Source: Bacillota bacterium
Lineage (GTDB): Bacteria; Bacillota; Clostridia; Peptostreptococcales; Anaerovoracaceae
Length of the DNA stretch: 23,393 bases
Direction of reading: 5' to 3'
NCBI GenBank assembly: GCA_016280485.1
Contig: JAEEGU010000123.1
Span: 1-23,393, forward strand
Shown: positions 1 through 6,855 of the stretch, piece by piece
Numbering within the stretch: position 1 is the stretch's first letter
Layout: each line of letters begins with the position of its first letter
Position numbers and translations under genes: made by a program
The notes under the pieces: model-generated
What the model saw: only the letters and a program-made list of their open reading frames with translations
Told to the model about the DNA's origin: nothing
Database searches by the model: none

Positions 1-1100
1 GCATGGGCGGCGTTTCCGGACATGCGGGACTCTTCTCGAACGCATCAGACCTTGCAAAGCTCGCGAGCGTAATGTTCACGGGTGGCTACGGAAAGAACCG
101 CTACTTCTCGCAGGATGTCATAGATCTGTTCACCGCGCCAAAATCCCTCGACTTCGGTCAGTGGGGCCTCGGCTGGTGGCGCCAGGGCACCGACAAGCGT
201 GTTTGGTACTTCGGAACCCAGGCTTCGTCCGAGACAATCGGTCACCAGGGCTGGACCGGTACGCTGGTTGTAATAGACCCTTCACGCGATTTGGTTATCG
301 CTTATCTCACAAATAAAATAAACTCACCTATAATCGATACATCCGTAGATGCCAACGGCTTCAGCGGAAAGTGCTTCACAGCGTCGACTCTGGGCTTTGT
401 GGCGCAGATTCTTTCGATAGGAATGGACACAAGCGAGGATATCTCGGAGCAGCTACTCGACCTCACGGCCGATATGGCAGCTGAGAGCCTCAAAAAGATT
501 CCGGAGGGCGCGCAGGCTGACCACCCTTACGTGAAGAACAGCCAAAGCAAGATTGATGTCCTCAGGAAGTGGGCTAAAGCCGCAGGAAGCGCTAAATACG
601 CAGCCTTCGCGGACGAGCTTACAGGCATGCTGCCTCGCGACGCTGTCGGCGGCTTCACTGACGTGTCCGTCAAGGATTGGTACGCGACCGGTGTGCGCTA
701 TTGCGCTGAGAACGGCCTTATGAACGGTGTAAGTGCGACGCGCTTCGCACCGAACCTCACTGCCGGCCGTGACACGCTTGTGACAATTCTCTGCCGCATG
801 GCGGGAAGCTCAACACCTTCTGCTGTCGCTACCTTCCCGGATGCGCAGGGTGACACACTTACACGCGAGCAGCTTGCGGTAATGCTCTACAGAATGGCGG
901 GCATAGAGAGTGACGGCGGCGCAATGGGGCTTGCGGGCTATGAAGACGCAACCGCCATTTCGGACTGGGCTTACGAGGCAATGCAGTGGGCGGTAAGAAG
1001 CGGCATCATAAAGGGTGGTAATACCAACACCTTAAGGCCCGGCGATTCCGTAAATCGCGCAGAGCTTGCAACTATCGTTATGAGATTCGCCGAGTTGTGA
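1..1100 (+). CDS. Serine hydrolase (beta-lactamase/PBP4-like family) with C-terminal SLH repeats, 5' truncated
   Basis: This is the 3' part of a secreted or cell-surface serine hydrolase. The frame is open from the window edge, so the ATG at position 3 is probably an internal Met and the SxxK nucleophile lies outside. Visible residues 1-10 and 11-21 carry the Gly-rich GGVSGHAGLFS stretch typical of class C beta-lactamase-like esterases and peptidases. GHQGWTG at about 80-86 matches the third (KTG-like, here HxG) motif. A helical linker (about 140-210) leads to SLH repeats at about 216-267 and 312-364, with a half-repeat between them (about 277-299). SLH repeats normally bind pyruvylated secondary wall polymers, so surface anchoring is inferred. 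The substrate is unknown; cell-wall peptide, ester or beta-lactam are all possible. The next gene starts 12 bases after the stop codon, suggesting co-transcription. Confidence 0.85.
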   Translation, partial: MGGVSGHAGLFSNASDLAKLASVMFTGGYGKNRYFSQDVIDLFTAPKSLDFGQWGLGWWRQGTDKRVWYFGTQASSETIGHQGWTGTLVVIDPSRDLVIAYLTNKINSPIIDTSVDANGFSGKCFTASTLGFVAQILSIGMDTSEDISEQLLDLTADMAAESLKKIPEGAQADHPYVKNSQSKIDVLRKWAKAAGSAKYAAFADELTGMLPRDAVGGFTDVSVKDWYATGVRYCAENGLMNGVSATRFAPNLTAGRDTLVTILCRMAGSSTPSAVATFPDAQGDTLTREQLAVMLYRMAGIESDGGAMGLAGYEDATAISDWAYEAMQWAVRSGIIKGGNTNTLRPGDSVNRAELATIVMRFAEL

Positions 1101-1112
1101 TAGGAGAATTCT

Positions 1113-2270
1113 ATGAGCTTTGATAAAAAGACAGTTAAATATGTTGTGCTGATTGTAATACTGGCAGGGCTTGCCCTTTGGGTGGCGCTGAACCCGGCTA
1201 CCTTTGTTGCGGGGCTTTCCGGGCTGCTGAGCCTCTTAAATCCTCTGATTATAGGATTCATTATGGCATACATCCTGAATATACTGCTTAAAAAGGTTGA
1301 GGGCCTGCTGTGGCGCCTGCCTAAGCCTGCACCGGGCAGCCGGAGAGCAAAAATCTTTCCGGGCTTTTGCAGGGTTTTCGGCATCATAATATCCGTAGTT
1401 CTTTTGGCGGCATTCTTGGCGCTGGTAATCCTGCTATTGATTCCGGCAGTCAGGGAGGCCTGCGGCATGCTGGTGGCGCAGTTCCCGGGATATTGGGAGC
1501 ATCTGCAGAATTTGATTGCGTCCCTTTCCGAGAAGTATGGTCTCAGCAAAATATCCTTGCCGGATCTTTCGGTCAACTACGATAAAATAGTGGGCATCGC
1601 GCAGAAGTTCTTTACCACCGGATTCACTTCGGCTATGGGATTCATGTCATCACTTGTAAGCATCGTTATCAACGGGCTTTTGGGCTTTGTTTTTGCCATC
1701 TATATGTTGTCGGGAAAGGAAAAGCTGGCGGCTCAGTCTGCAAAGCTGGTTAAGGCATATGCTTCCGAAAAAGCAGCGGATGAAATCTTCTACGTTGCAA
1801 AGAAGGCTAACGAGATTTTCTCAAAGTTCATCGTTGGGCAGGTGACGGATGCGGCTATTCTGGGATTCCTCTGCTTCATAACCATGACGATATTCCGCTT
1901 CCCATACAGCGGCATGATAGGCATCTTAATCGGCTTCACAGCCCTGATACCTGTTTTCGGCGCATTCATCGGCACCGGTATCGGAGCGTTCCTAATACTT
2001 ATGACAGATCCGATTAAGGCTCTGTGGTTCATCATTATGGTGGTTATTCTGCAGCAAATTGACGGTAATTTGATTTACCCGAGAGTGGTTGGCAGCTCTG
2101 TCGGGCTCCCGGCCATTTGGACACTTTTCGCAGTGCTGGTTGGTGGCTCCGCGGGAGGCATCATGGGCATGCTCTTTGGCGTGCCGCTTGTAGGGCTGAT
2201 TTATACTTTAATCCGCCGCGATGCAGAAAGGCGTCTGGAAAGGAAAGCGTCAATGTTCCCAAACGGTTGA
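1113..2270 (+). CDS. AI-2E family transporter (UPF0118) membrane protein
   Basis: A 385-residue integral membrane protein of the AI-2E/UPF0118 permease-like family. Members include TqsA, linked to autoinducer-2 export, but many have other or unknown substrates such as Na+/H+ exchange, so the substrate here is not assignable. About eight hydrophobic segments are visible: near 8-27, 33-57, 88-112, 172-200, then a tight cluster from about 240 to 370. Family landmarks are ALIPVFGAFIGTGIGAF (about 277-293), QQIDGNLIYPRVVGSSVGLP (314-333) and GGIMGMLFGVPLVG (348-361). The start is supported by AGGAG at 1103-1107. It follows the SLH hydrolase by 12 bases. Its TGA stop codon lies inside the -35 box of the following promoter. 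Confidence 0.9.
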   Translation: MSFDKKTVKYVVLIVILAGLALWVALNPATFVAGLSGLLSLLNPLIIGFIMAYILNILLKKVEGLLWRLPKPAPGSRRAKIFPGFCRVFGIIISVVLLAAFLALVILLLIPAVREACGMLVAQFPGYWEHLQNLIASLSEKYGLSKISLPDLSVNYDKIVGIAQKFFTTGFTSAMGFMSSLVSIVINGLLGFVFAIYMLSGKEKLAAQSAKLVKAYASEKAADEIFYVAKKANEIFSKFIVGQVTDAAILGFLCFITMTIFRFPYSGMIGILIGFTALIPVFGAFIGTGIGAFLILMTDPIKALWFIIMVVILQQIDGNLIYPRVVGSSVGLPAIWTLFAVLVGGSAGGIMGMLFGVPLVGLIYTLIRRDAERRLERKASMFPNG

Positions 2271-2295
2271 CTTTACATTCCGAATGTTCTACAAT
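2267..2295 (+). promoter_or_regulatory. Sigma-A-type promoter for pncB-fba
   Basis: TTGACT (2267-2272) and TACAAT (2290-2295) are separated by 17 bases, a near-consensus sigma-A promoter. Transcription would start near 2301-2303. The -35 box contains the TGA stop codon of the upstream gene (2268-2270). The start point falls inside the left arm of the terminator hairpin at 2298-2326. Inferred from sequence only. Confidence 0.65.
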
Positions 2296-2297
2296 TT

Positions 2298-2333
2298 GAG
2301 AGGATGGGGATTTCCCCTGTCCTCTCAATTTTT
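2298..2333 (+). terminator. Rho-independent terminator after the AI-2E gene
   Basis: GAGAGGA (2298-2304) pairs with TCCTCTC (2320-2326), and GGGG (2306-2309) pairs with CCCC (2314-2317) around an ATTT loop, with a small internal loop. The T-run is at 2329-2333. It would stop read-through from the upstream genes. An ATG at 2304 opens the pncB frame but lies in this hairpin and has no ribosome binding site, so it was not taken as a start. Confidence 0.8.
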
Positions 2334-2372
2334 ATTATCCCGACAGCAGGGAAAACAGAAAGGAACAGGTCG

Positions 2373-3818
2373 ATGAGCGACAAATTTAAAGACGAGATAA
2401 ACATGACCCTGATGACCGACTTTTACGAGCTCACCATGGCAAACGGATATCTCGAGTCCGGGATGAAGGACGATATAGCATGCTTTGACATGTTTTTCAG
2501 AAACATCCCTGACGGTGGCGGTTTCGCCATAATGGCAGGATTGGAGCAGATGATAGAATACTTAAAGGAGCTCCGATTCACAGACAAAGATATTGCATTC
2601 TTACGCGGCAAGGGAATTTTCTCCGAAAAATTCCTCGAATATCTCAAGGAATTCAAGCTGGAATGTGACATTTACGCAGTACCGGAGGGAACTCCGATTT
2701 TCCCGTATGAACCGATAGTTACGGTAAAGGGCCCTGTGATGCAGGCACAGTTCCTCGAAACACTGATACTCCTGATGATAAACCATCAGAGCCTGATTGC
2801 AACAAAGGCAAGCCGTATCGTTCGTGCCGCAGACGGCAGAGCGGTAATGGAATTCGGTACGCGCCGCGCTCACGGCACATCGGCTGCTGCTTACGGAGCA
2901 CGTGCCGCTTACATAGCGGGCTGCGTCGGCACAGCCTGCGCAGTTGTGGACAGAGATATGGGTGTTCCGGCTCTCGGAACCATGGCACACAGCTGGATTC
3001 AGATGTTTGACAACGAATACGAGGCATTCAAGAGATACGGAGAAATCTATCCGTCAAACTGCGTGCTGCTCGTAGATACATACAACGTATTAAAATCCGG
3101 TATTCCGAATGCGATAAAGGTCTTCAAGGAGCTCAACCCTCCAAAGAAGGGCATCCGTATCGACTCGGGCGACATCACCTACCTCACCAAGCAGGCGAGG
3201 AAGATGCTCGACGACGCGGGCCTTACCGACTGCCAGATCTGCATTTCGAACTCGCTCGACGAGTACCTCATTCGTGAAGTGCTCCGCGAGGGCGCATGCA
3301 TCGATTCCTTCGGCGTAGGCGAAAGACTCATTACCGCAAAGAGCGAGCCGGTATTTGGCGGCGTTTACAAGCTTTCCGCACTCAAAAAGGACGGAAAGAT
3401 GATTCCAAAAATCAAAATCAGCGAAAACGTTGCAAAGATTACAAATCCGGGCTACAAAAAGCTCTACAGATTTTATGACAACGAGACAGGTAAAGCTCTC
3501 GCGGATGTCATCGCACTCGCAGATGAGCCGATGCCAAAGGCTGACGGCTACGAAATCTTCGATCCTAACGCCGTTTGGAAGAGAAAGAAGCTTACAAATT
3601 ACCGTGTAGAAGAGCTGCAAAAGCAGATTTTCGAGCACGGCAAATGTGTATATGAGTCACCTTCCGTAAACGAGATCAGAGAATACTGCGCACAGCAGAT
3701 CGATAATCTCTGGCCTGAAATCCTGCGTTTTGAAAATCCGCAGGAATACTATGTGGACCTTTCGGAAGAACTTTGGAACGTAAAGAACAACTTACTTCGT
3801 GAACATTCAGCTGAATAA
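2373..3818 (+). CDS. pncB: Nicotinate phosphoribosyltransferase
   Basis: This cytoplasmic enzyme joins nicotinate to PRPP, with ATP hydrolysis, to make nicotinate mononucleotide, the entry step of the Preiss-Handler NAD salvage route. The protein has 481 residues, a usual length. Family signatures are the N-terminal MTLMTDFYELTMANGYLESG (11-30), FGTRRAHG (161-168), GTMAHSW (202-208, with His206 in the position of the phosphorylated His), IRIDSGD (261-267), and SFGVGERL (312-319). The start at 2373 is preferred because AAAGGA at 2359-2364 precedes it at good spacing. An upstream in-frame ATG at 2304 would add 23 unconserved residues and lies within a terminator. fba begins 12 bases after its stop codon, so the two are very likely one operon driven from 2267-2295. 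Confidence 0.95.
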   Translation: MSDKFKDEINMTLMTDFYELTMANGYLESGMKDDIACFDMFFRNIPDGGGFAIMAGLEQMIEYLKELRFTDKDIAFLRGKGIFSEKFLEYLKEFKLECDIYAVPEGTPIFPYEPIVTVKGPVMQAQFLETLILLMINHQSLIATKASRIVRAADGRAVMEFGTRRAHGTSAAAYGARAAYIAGCVGTACAVVDRDMGVPALGTMAHSWIQMFDNEYEAFKRYGEIYPSNCVLLVDTYNVLKSGIPNAIKVFKELNPPKKGIRIDSGDITYLTKQARKMLDDAGLTDCQICISNSLDEYLIREVLREGACIDSFGVGERLITAKSEPVFGGVYKLSALKKDGKMIPKIKISENVAKITNPGYKKLYRFYDNETGKALADVIALADEPMPKADGYEIFDPNAVWKRKKLTNYRVEELQKQIFEHGKCVYESPSVNEIREYCAQQIDNLWPEILRFENPQEYYVDLSEELWNVKNNLLREHSAE

Positions 3819-3830
3819 AGGAGGTAAAAT

Positions 3831-4760
3831 ATGGCACTCGTAACATCAAAGGAAATGTTTGCAAAGGCGCTCAAGAGCGATTACGCAGTAGGCGCATTCA
3901 ACGTAAACAACATGGAAATCATTCAGGGTATCGTTGATGCCGTAAAGGAAGAAAACGCTCCCGTAATCCTTCAGGTTTCCGCAGGAGCACGTAAGTATGC
4001 ACGTCCGGCTTACCTGATGAAGCTCGTGGAGGCAGCAGTTATCGACACAGGTCTTGACATCTGTCTGCACCTCGACCACGGCGAAGATTTCGAAATCTGC
4101 AAAAAGTGCGTGGACGACGGCTTTACATCGGTTATGATTGACGGCTCAAAGCATCCTTACGAGGAAAACATCACCCTCACCAAGCAGGTGGTTGAGTATG
4201 CTCATGCCCATGGCGTTGTAGTAGAAGCAGAACTCGGCAAGCTCGCGGGCGTTGAAGACAATATAAAGGTTGACGCAAGATCCGCCACCTTCACCGATCC
4301 GGAGGAAGCTGCAGAGTTCGTACAGCGCACAGGTGTTGACTCACTCGCAATCGCTATAGGCACCAGCCACGGCGCATACAAGTTCAAGGGCGAGCCTTAT
4401 CTCGATTTCGAGAGATTAAAGACTATCCACAATCTGATTCCCGACACACCTCTCGTTCTCCACGGAGCATCAACAGTGCTTCCTGAGTTCGTAAACAAGT
4501 GCAATCAGTACGGCGGAAACATTCCGGGCGCACAGGGTGTTCCTGAGGATATGATTCGTGAATCCACAAAGTGGGGTATCTGCAAGGTCAACATCGATAC
4601 CGACCTGCGTCTTGCAATGACTGCAGAGGTAAGAAAGTTCCTGGTTGAAAACCCTGCGGAATTCGACCCACGCAAGTATCTCTCACCTGCAAGAGCTGCA
4701 ATCCAGGGAATGGTACAGCACAAGATAAAGAACGTTTTGAACGCTTCCGGAAAGAGATAA
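3831..4760 (+). CDS. fba: Class II fructose-1,6-bisphosphate aldolase
   Basis: A zinc-dependent glycolytic and gluconeogenic aldolase that cleaves fructose-1,6-bisphosphate to dihydroxyacetone phosphate and glyceraldehyde-3-phosphate in the cytosol. The 309-residue length fits the shorter class II group. Asp82-His83 in LHLDHG gives the catalytic Asp and a zinc ligand. His180 (GTSHGAYKF) and His211 (LVLHGAS) give the other zinc ligands. Glu134 (EAELG) and NIDTDLR at 254-260 line the phosphate and substrate site. The start has a strong AAAGGAGG site at 3818-3825. It lies 12 bases after pncB and is followed by a strong terminator. Tagatose-bisphosphate or related ketose-bisphosphate aldolases share these motifs, but the glycolytic role is most likely. 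Confidence 0.93.
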   Translation: MALVTSKEMFAKALKSDYAVGAFNVNNMEIIQGIVDAVKEENAPVILQVSAGARKYARPAYLMKLVEAAVIDTGLDICLHLDHGEDFEICKKCVDDGFTSVMIDGSKHPYEENITLTKQVVEYAHAHGVVVEAELGKLAGVEDNIKVDARSATFTDPEEAAEFVQRTGVDSLAIAIGTSHGAYKFKGEPYLDFERLKTIHNLIPDTPLVLHGASTVLPEFVNKCNQYGGNIPGAQGVPEDMIRESTKWGICKVNIDTDLRLAMTAEVRKFLVENPAEFDPRKYLSPARAAIQGMVQHKIKNVLNASGKR

Positions 4761-4795
4761 AAAAGCTTAATTAAAAAGGGCACGCTGCCCGTCAA

Positions 4796-4825
4796 AACCC
4801 GAGGGAAATTTCCTTCGGGTTTTTT
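4796..4825 (+). terminator. Rho-independent terminator after fba
   Basis: AACCCGAGGGAAA (4796-4808) is complementary to TTTCCTTCGGGTT (4809-4821) with one G-U pair, and a T-run continues to 4825. A smaller hairpin, GGGCA-CGC-TGCCC, sits just upstream at 4778-4790. Together they separate the pncB-fba transcript from the glycogen operon. Confidence 0.9.
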
Positions 4826-4846
4826 GTTAAAACGCATTCGAAAATG

Positions 4847-4875
4847 TTCACTAATGCAGAAATTGGTGGTATAAT
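4847..4875 (+). promoter_or_regulatory. Extended -10 promoter of the glycogen operon
   Basis: TTCACT (4847-4852) and TATAAT (4870-4875) are 17 bases apart, with TG at 4867-4868 forming an extended -10 element. The start would be near 4882, giving a 5' leader of about 75 bases before glgB. A perfect -10 with a weaker -35 (4 of 6) suggests a basal promoter. No clear CcpA or other operator of full consensus is visible. Confidence 0.7.
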
Positions 4876-4898
4876 ACATAATATATGAGAAAATTCAA

Positions 4899-4917
4899 AC
4901 AGTTCGGAACGGACTGT
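4899..4917 (+). other. Hairpin / inverted repeat in the glgB 5' leader
   Basis: ACAGTTC (4899-4905) pairs with GGACTGT (4911-4917), one G-U pair, around a GGAAC loop. A second weak stem (GCGC/GCGT) lies at 4918-4931. There is no T-run, so it is not a terminator, and it does not cover the ribosome binding site. GTTCGGAAC (4902-4910) is also a DNA palindrome and could be an operator. Function is unknown. Confidence 0.35.
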
Positions 4918-4956
4918 GCGCTTAATTGCGTCTAAAACAAAACAAAGGAGAGGCCT

Positions 4957-6834
4957 GTGAGAAATCTTTTCAGCAACGACGAAATTTACCTCTTCCGCAG
5001 AGGTGAATACTTCAGGAGCTTCGACAAACTTGGAGCTCACGAAGCGACTGTGGACGGTAAAAAAGGCTACATTTTCGGCGTATGGGCGCCGGATATCAAA
5101 AAAGCCTTTGTTACCGGAGAGTTTTGCGATTGGCTGCCTTATGCAAATGAAATGGTGCCCGAGGAGGGCGGCATATGGTCAGCTTTTATTGAAGGTGTGA
5201 AACCGGGAATGCTTTACAAGTTCGTCATAGAGACAAACGACGGACGGCTTATGTACAAGGCGGACCCTTATGCTTTTACGGCGGAAGTGCCGCCGGGAAC
5301 GGCATCGCGTACGGTAAAAAAGCTTTCCTACAAGTGGAAGGACAAAATATACATGGAAAAGCGCCGGCTATTCCCACCGCTTAAAAAGCCGCTTAATATC
5401 TACGAGGTTCACTGCGGTTCATGGACGCGCGACGACAGCGGAGAGCCGCTTACCTACAGCGCGCTTGCGGAAAAGCTCGTTCCCTATGTAAAGGACATGG
5501 GCTATACCCATATCGAGCTTATGCCGGTGATGGAGCATCCTTTCGACGGATCGTGGGGCTATCAGATTACGGGGTATTATGCGCCAAGTTCGCGCTACGG
5601 TACGCCCGAGGATTTCTGTGCGCTCATAGATGCATGTCACAAGGAAAAAATCGGCGTAATCATCGACTGGGTGCCCGGACATTTCTGCAAGGACGAGCAC
5701 GGACTTTCCAGGTTTAACGGCGCGCCTCTCTACGAAAAGAGAGAGCATCCGCAGTGGGGAACCGACATATTCGACTTCGGGCGAGGCGAGGTAAAGAGCT
5801 TCCTCATTTCAAATGCGCTCTACTGGATTGAAACCTTCCATATCGACGGAATCAGAGTGGACGGCGTCTCTAGCATGCTCTATCTCAATTTCGGTGTTGA
5901 AAACGAAAAAGACAAGATTTACAACAGCGAAGGGACAGAGGAAAATCTCGAGGCATCTGCATTCTTAAAGCGTCTAAATTACGAAATAGGAACACGCTAT
6001 CCGGAGGTAATGATGATTGCCGAGGAAAGCACGGCGTGGCCGCTTGTCACATATCCACCGGATACGGGCGGGCTCGGATTCCATTTCAAGTGGAACATGG
6101 GCTGGATGAACGACACGCTCTCCTACATGCAGACGGACTTCCCGTCGAGGCCGGAGAGGCATGGGCTGCTCAACTTCTCGATGATGTATGCCTTTAACGA
6201 AAACTTCATCCTGCCGCTTTCGCACGACGAAGTGGTGCACGGCAAGTGTTCTCTCATCGGACGCATGCCGGGAGATTACTGGAGACAGTTTGCGGGAATG
6301 AGAGTGCTGGCACTCTACCAGATGACGCATCCGGGCGCAAAGCTCAATTTCATGGGTAATGAAATCGCCCAGTTCATAGAGTGGCGCTATTACGAGGGAA
6401 TAGAGTGGTTCCTGGCAAAGGAATACGAATCCCACGCAAAGCAGCAACAGCTCGTAAAGAGCCTGAATCACCTTTTCACAAGAGAAAAGGCGCTCTGGCA
6501 GAAAAACTATGAAGAGGAGGGCTTCCGCTGGCTTGATGCCGACGATTCCTCACAGTCTATACTTACATTTGTGCGCAGCGGAGATAATCCGATGGACGAT
6601 TTGGTAGTCATCCTCAATTTCCGTCCTGACACATACGAAAAATTCAGAGTCGGTGTGCCGCGCAAAGGAAAGTGGAAAGAGATTTTCAATAGTGACGGAA
6701 CAGAGTTCGGCGGAAACGGTTATATAAACGAAGGTGTGTTAAAGTGTGATAAAGAGCCGTACCACGGCATGGAATACTCAGTTGAGGTAAAGGTTCCGTC
6801 GATTGGTGGACTCATATTAAAGGGCAGCAGATAA
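4957..6834 (+). CDS. glgB: 1,4-alpha-glucan branching enzyme
   Basis: A GH13 enzyme that cuts alpha-1,4 chains and transfers the piece to an alpha-1,6 branch in growing glycogen. The 625-residue form lacks the extra N-terminal module of the E. coli enzyme. A CBM48-like N-terminal domain (about 30-110) precedes the GH13 barrel. Conserved regions are DWVPGHF (237-243), GIRVDGVSSM with nucleophile Asp302, IAEEST with Glu356 as probable acid/base, and LSHDEVVHGK with Asp424. The GTG start has AAAGGAG at 4944-4950, six bases upstream. It is the first gene of the glycogen operon, transcribed from the promoter at 4847-4875. The 21-base gap to glgP supports co-transcription. Confidence 0.95.
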   Translation: MRNLFSNDEIYLFRRGEYFRSFDKLGAHEATVDGKKGYIFGVWAPDIKKAFVTGEFCDWLPYANEMVPEEGGIWSAFIEGVKPGMLYKFVIETNDGRLMYKADPYAFTAEVPPGTASRTVKKLSYKWKDKIYMEKRRLFPPLKKPLNIYEVHCGSWTRDDSGEPLTYSALAEKLVPYVKDMGYTHIELMPVMEHPFDGSWGYQITGYYAPSSRYGTPEDFCALIDACHKEKIGVIIDWVPGHFCKDEHGLSRFNGAPLYEKREHPQWGTDIFDFGRGEVKSFLISNALYWIETFHIDGIRVDGVSSMLYLNFGVENEKDKIYNSEGTEENLEASAFLKRLNYEIGTRYPEVMMIAEESTAWPLVTYPPDTGGLGFHFKWNMGWMNDTLSYMQTDFPSRPERHGLLNFSMMYAFNENFILPLSHDEVVHGKCSLIGRMPGDYWRQFAGMRVLALYQMTHPGAKLNFMGNEIAQFIEWRYYEGIEWFLAKEYESHAKQQQLVKSLNHLFTREKALWQKNYEEEGFRWLDADDSSQSILTFVRSGDNPMDDLVVILNFRPDTYEKFRVGVPRKGKWKEIFNSDGTEFGGNGYINEGVLKCDKEPYHGMEYSVEVKVPSIGGLILKGSR

Positions 6835-6855
6835 GAAACAAGGAGACCGGAAATT

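Noticed and set aside
971..1576. Open minus-strand frame (201 codons) spanning the SLH gene end and AI-2E gene start
   Set aside because: Both plus-strand genes have family motifs; the antisense product is low-complexity and unrecognised.
2304..2372. Upstream ATG start for the nicotinate phosphoribosyltransferase
   Set aside because: It lies in the terminator hairpin, has no ribosome binding site and adds residues unlike the family. The start at 2373 has a good site.
4827..4840. CcpA cre-like sequence upstream of the glycogen promoter
   Set aside because: It misses the conserved G of the first half-site and the last base, so it falls short of a confident cre site; kept only as a weak possibility.
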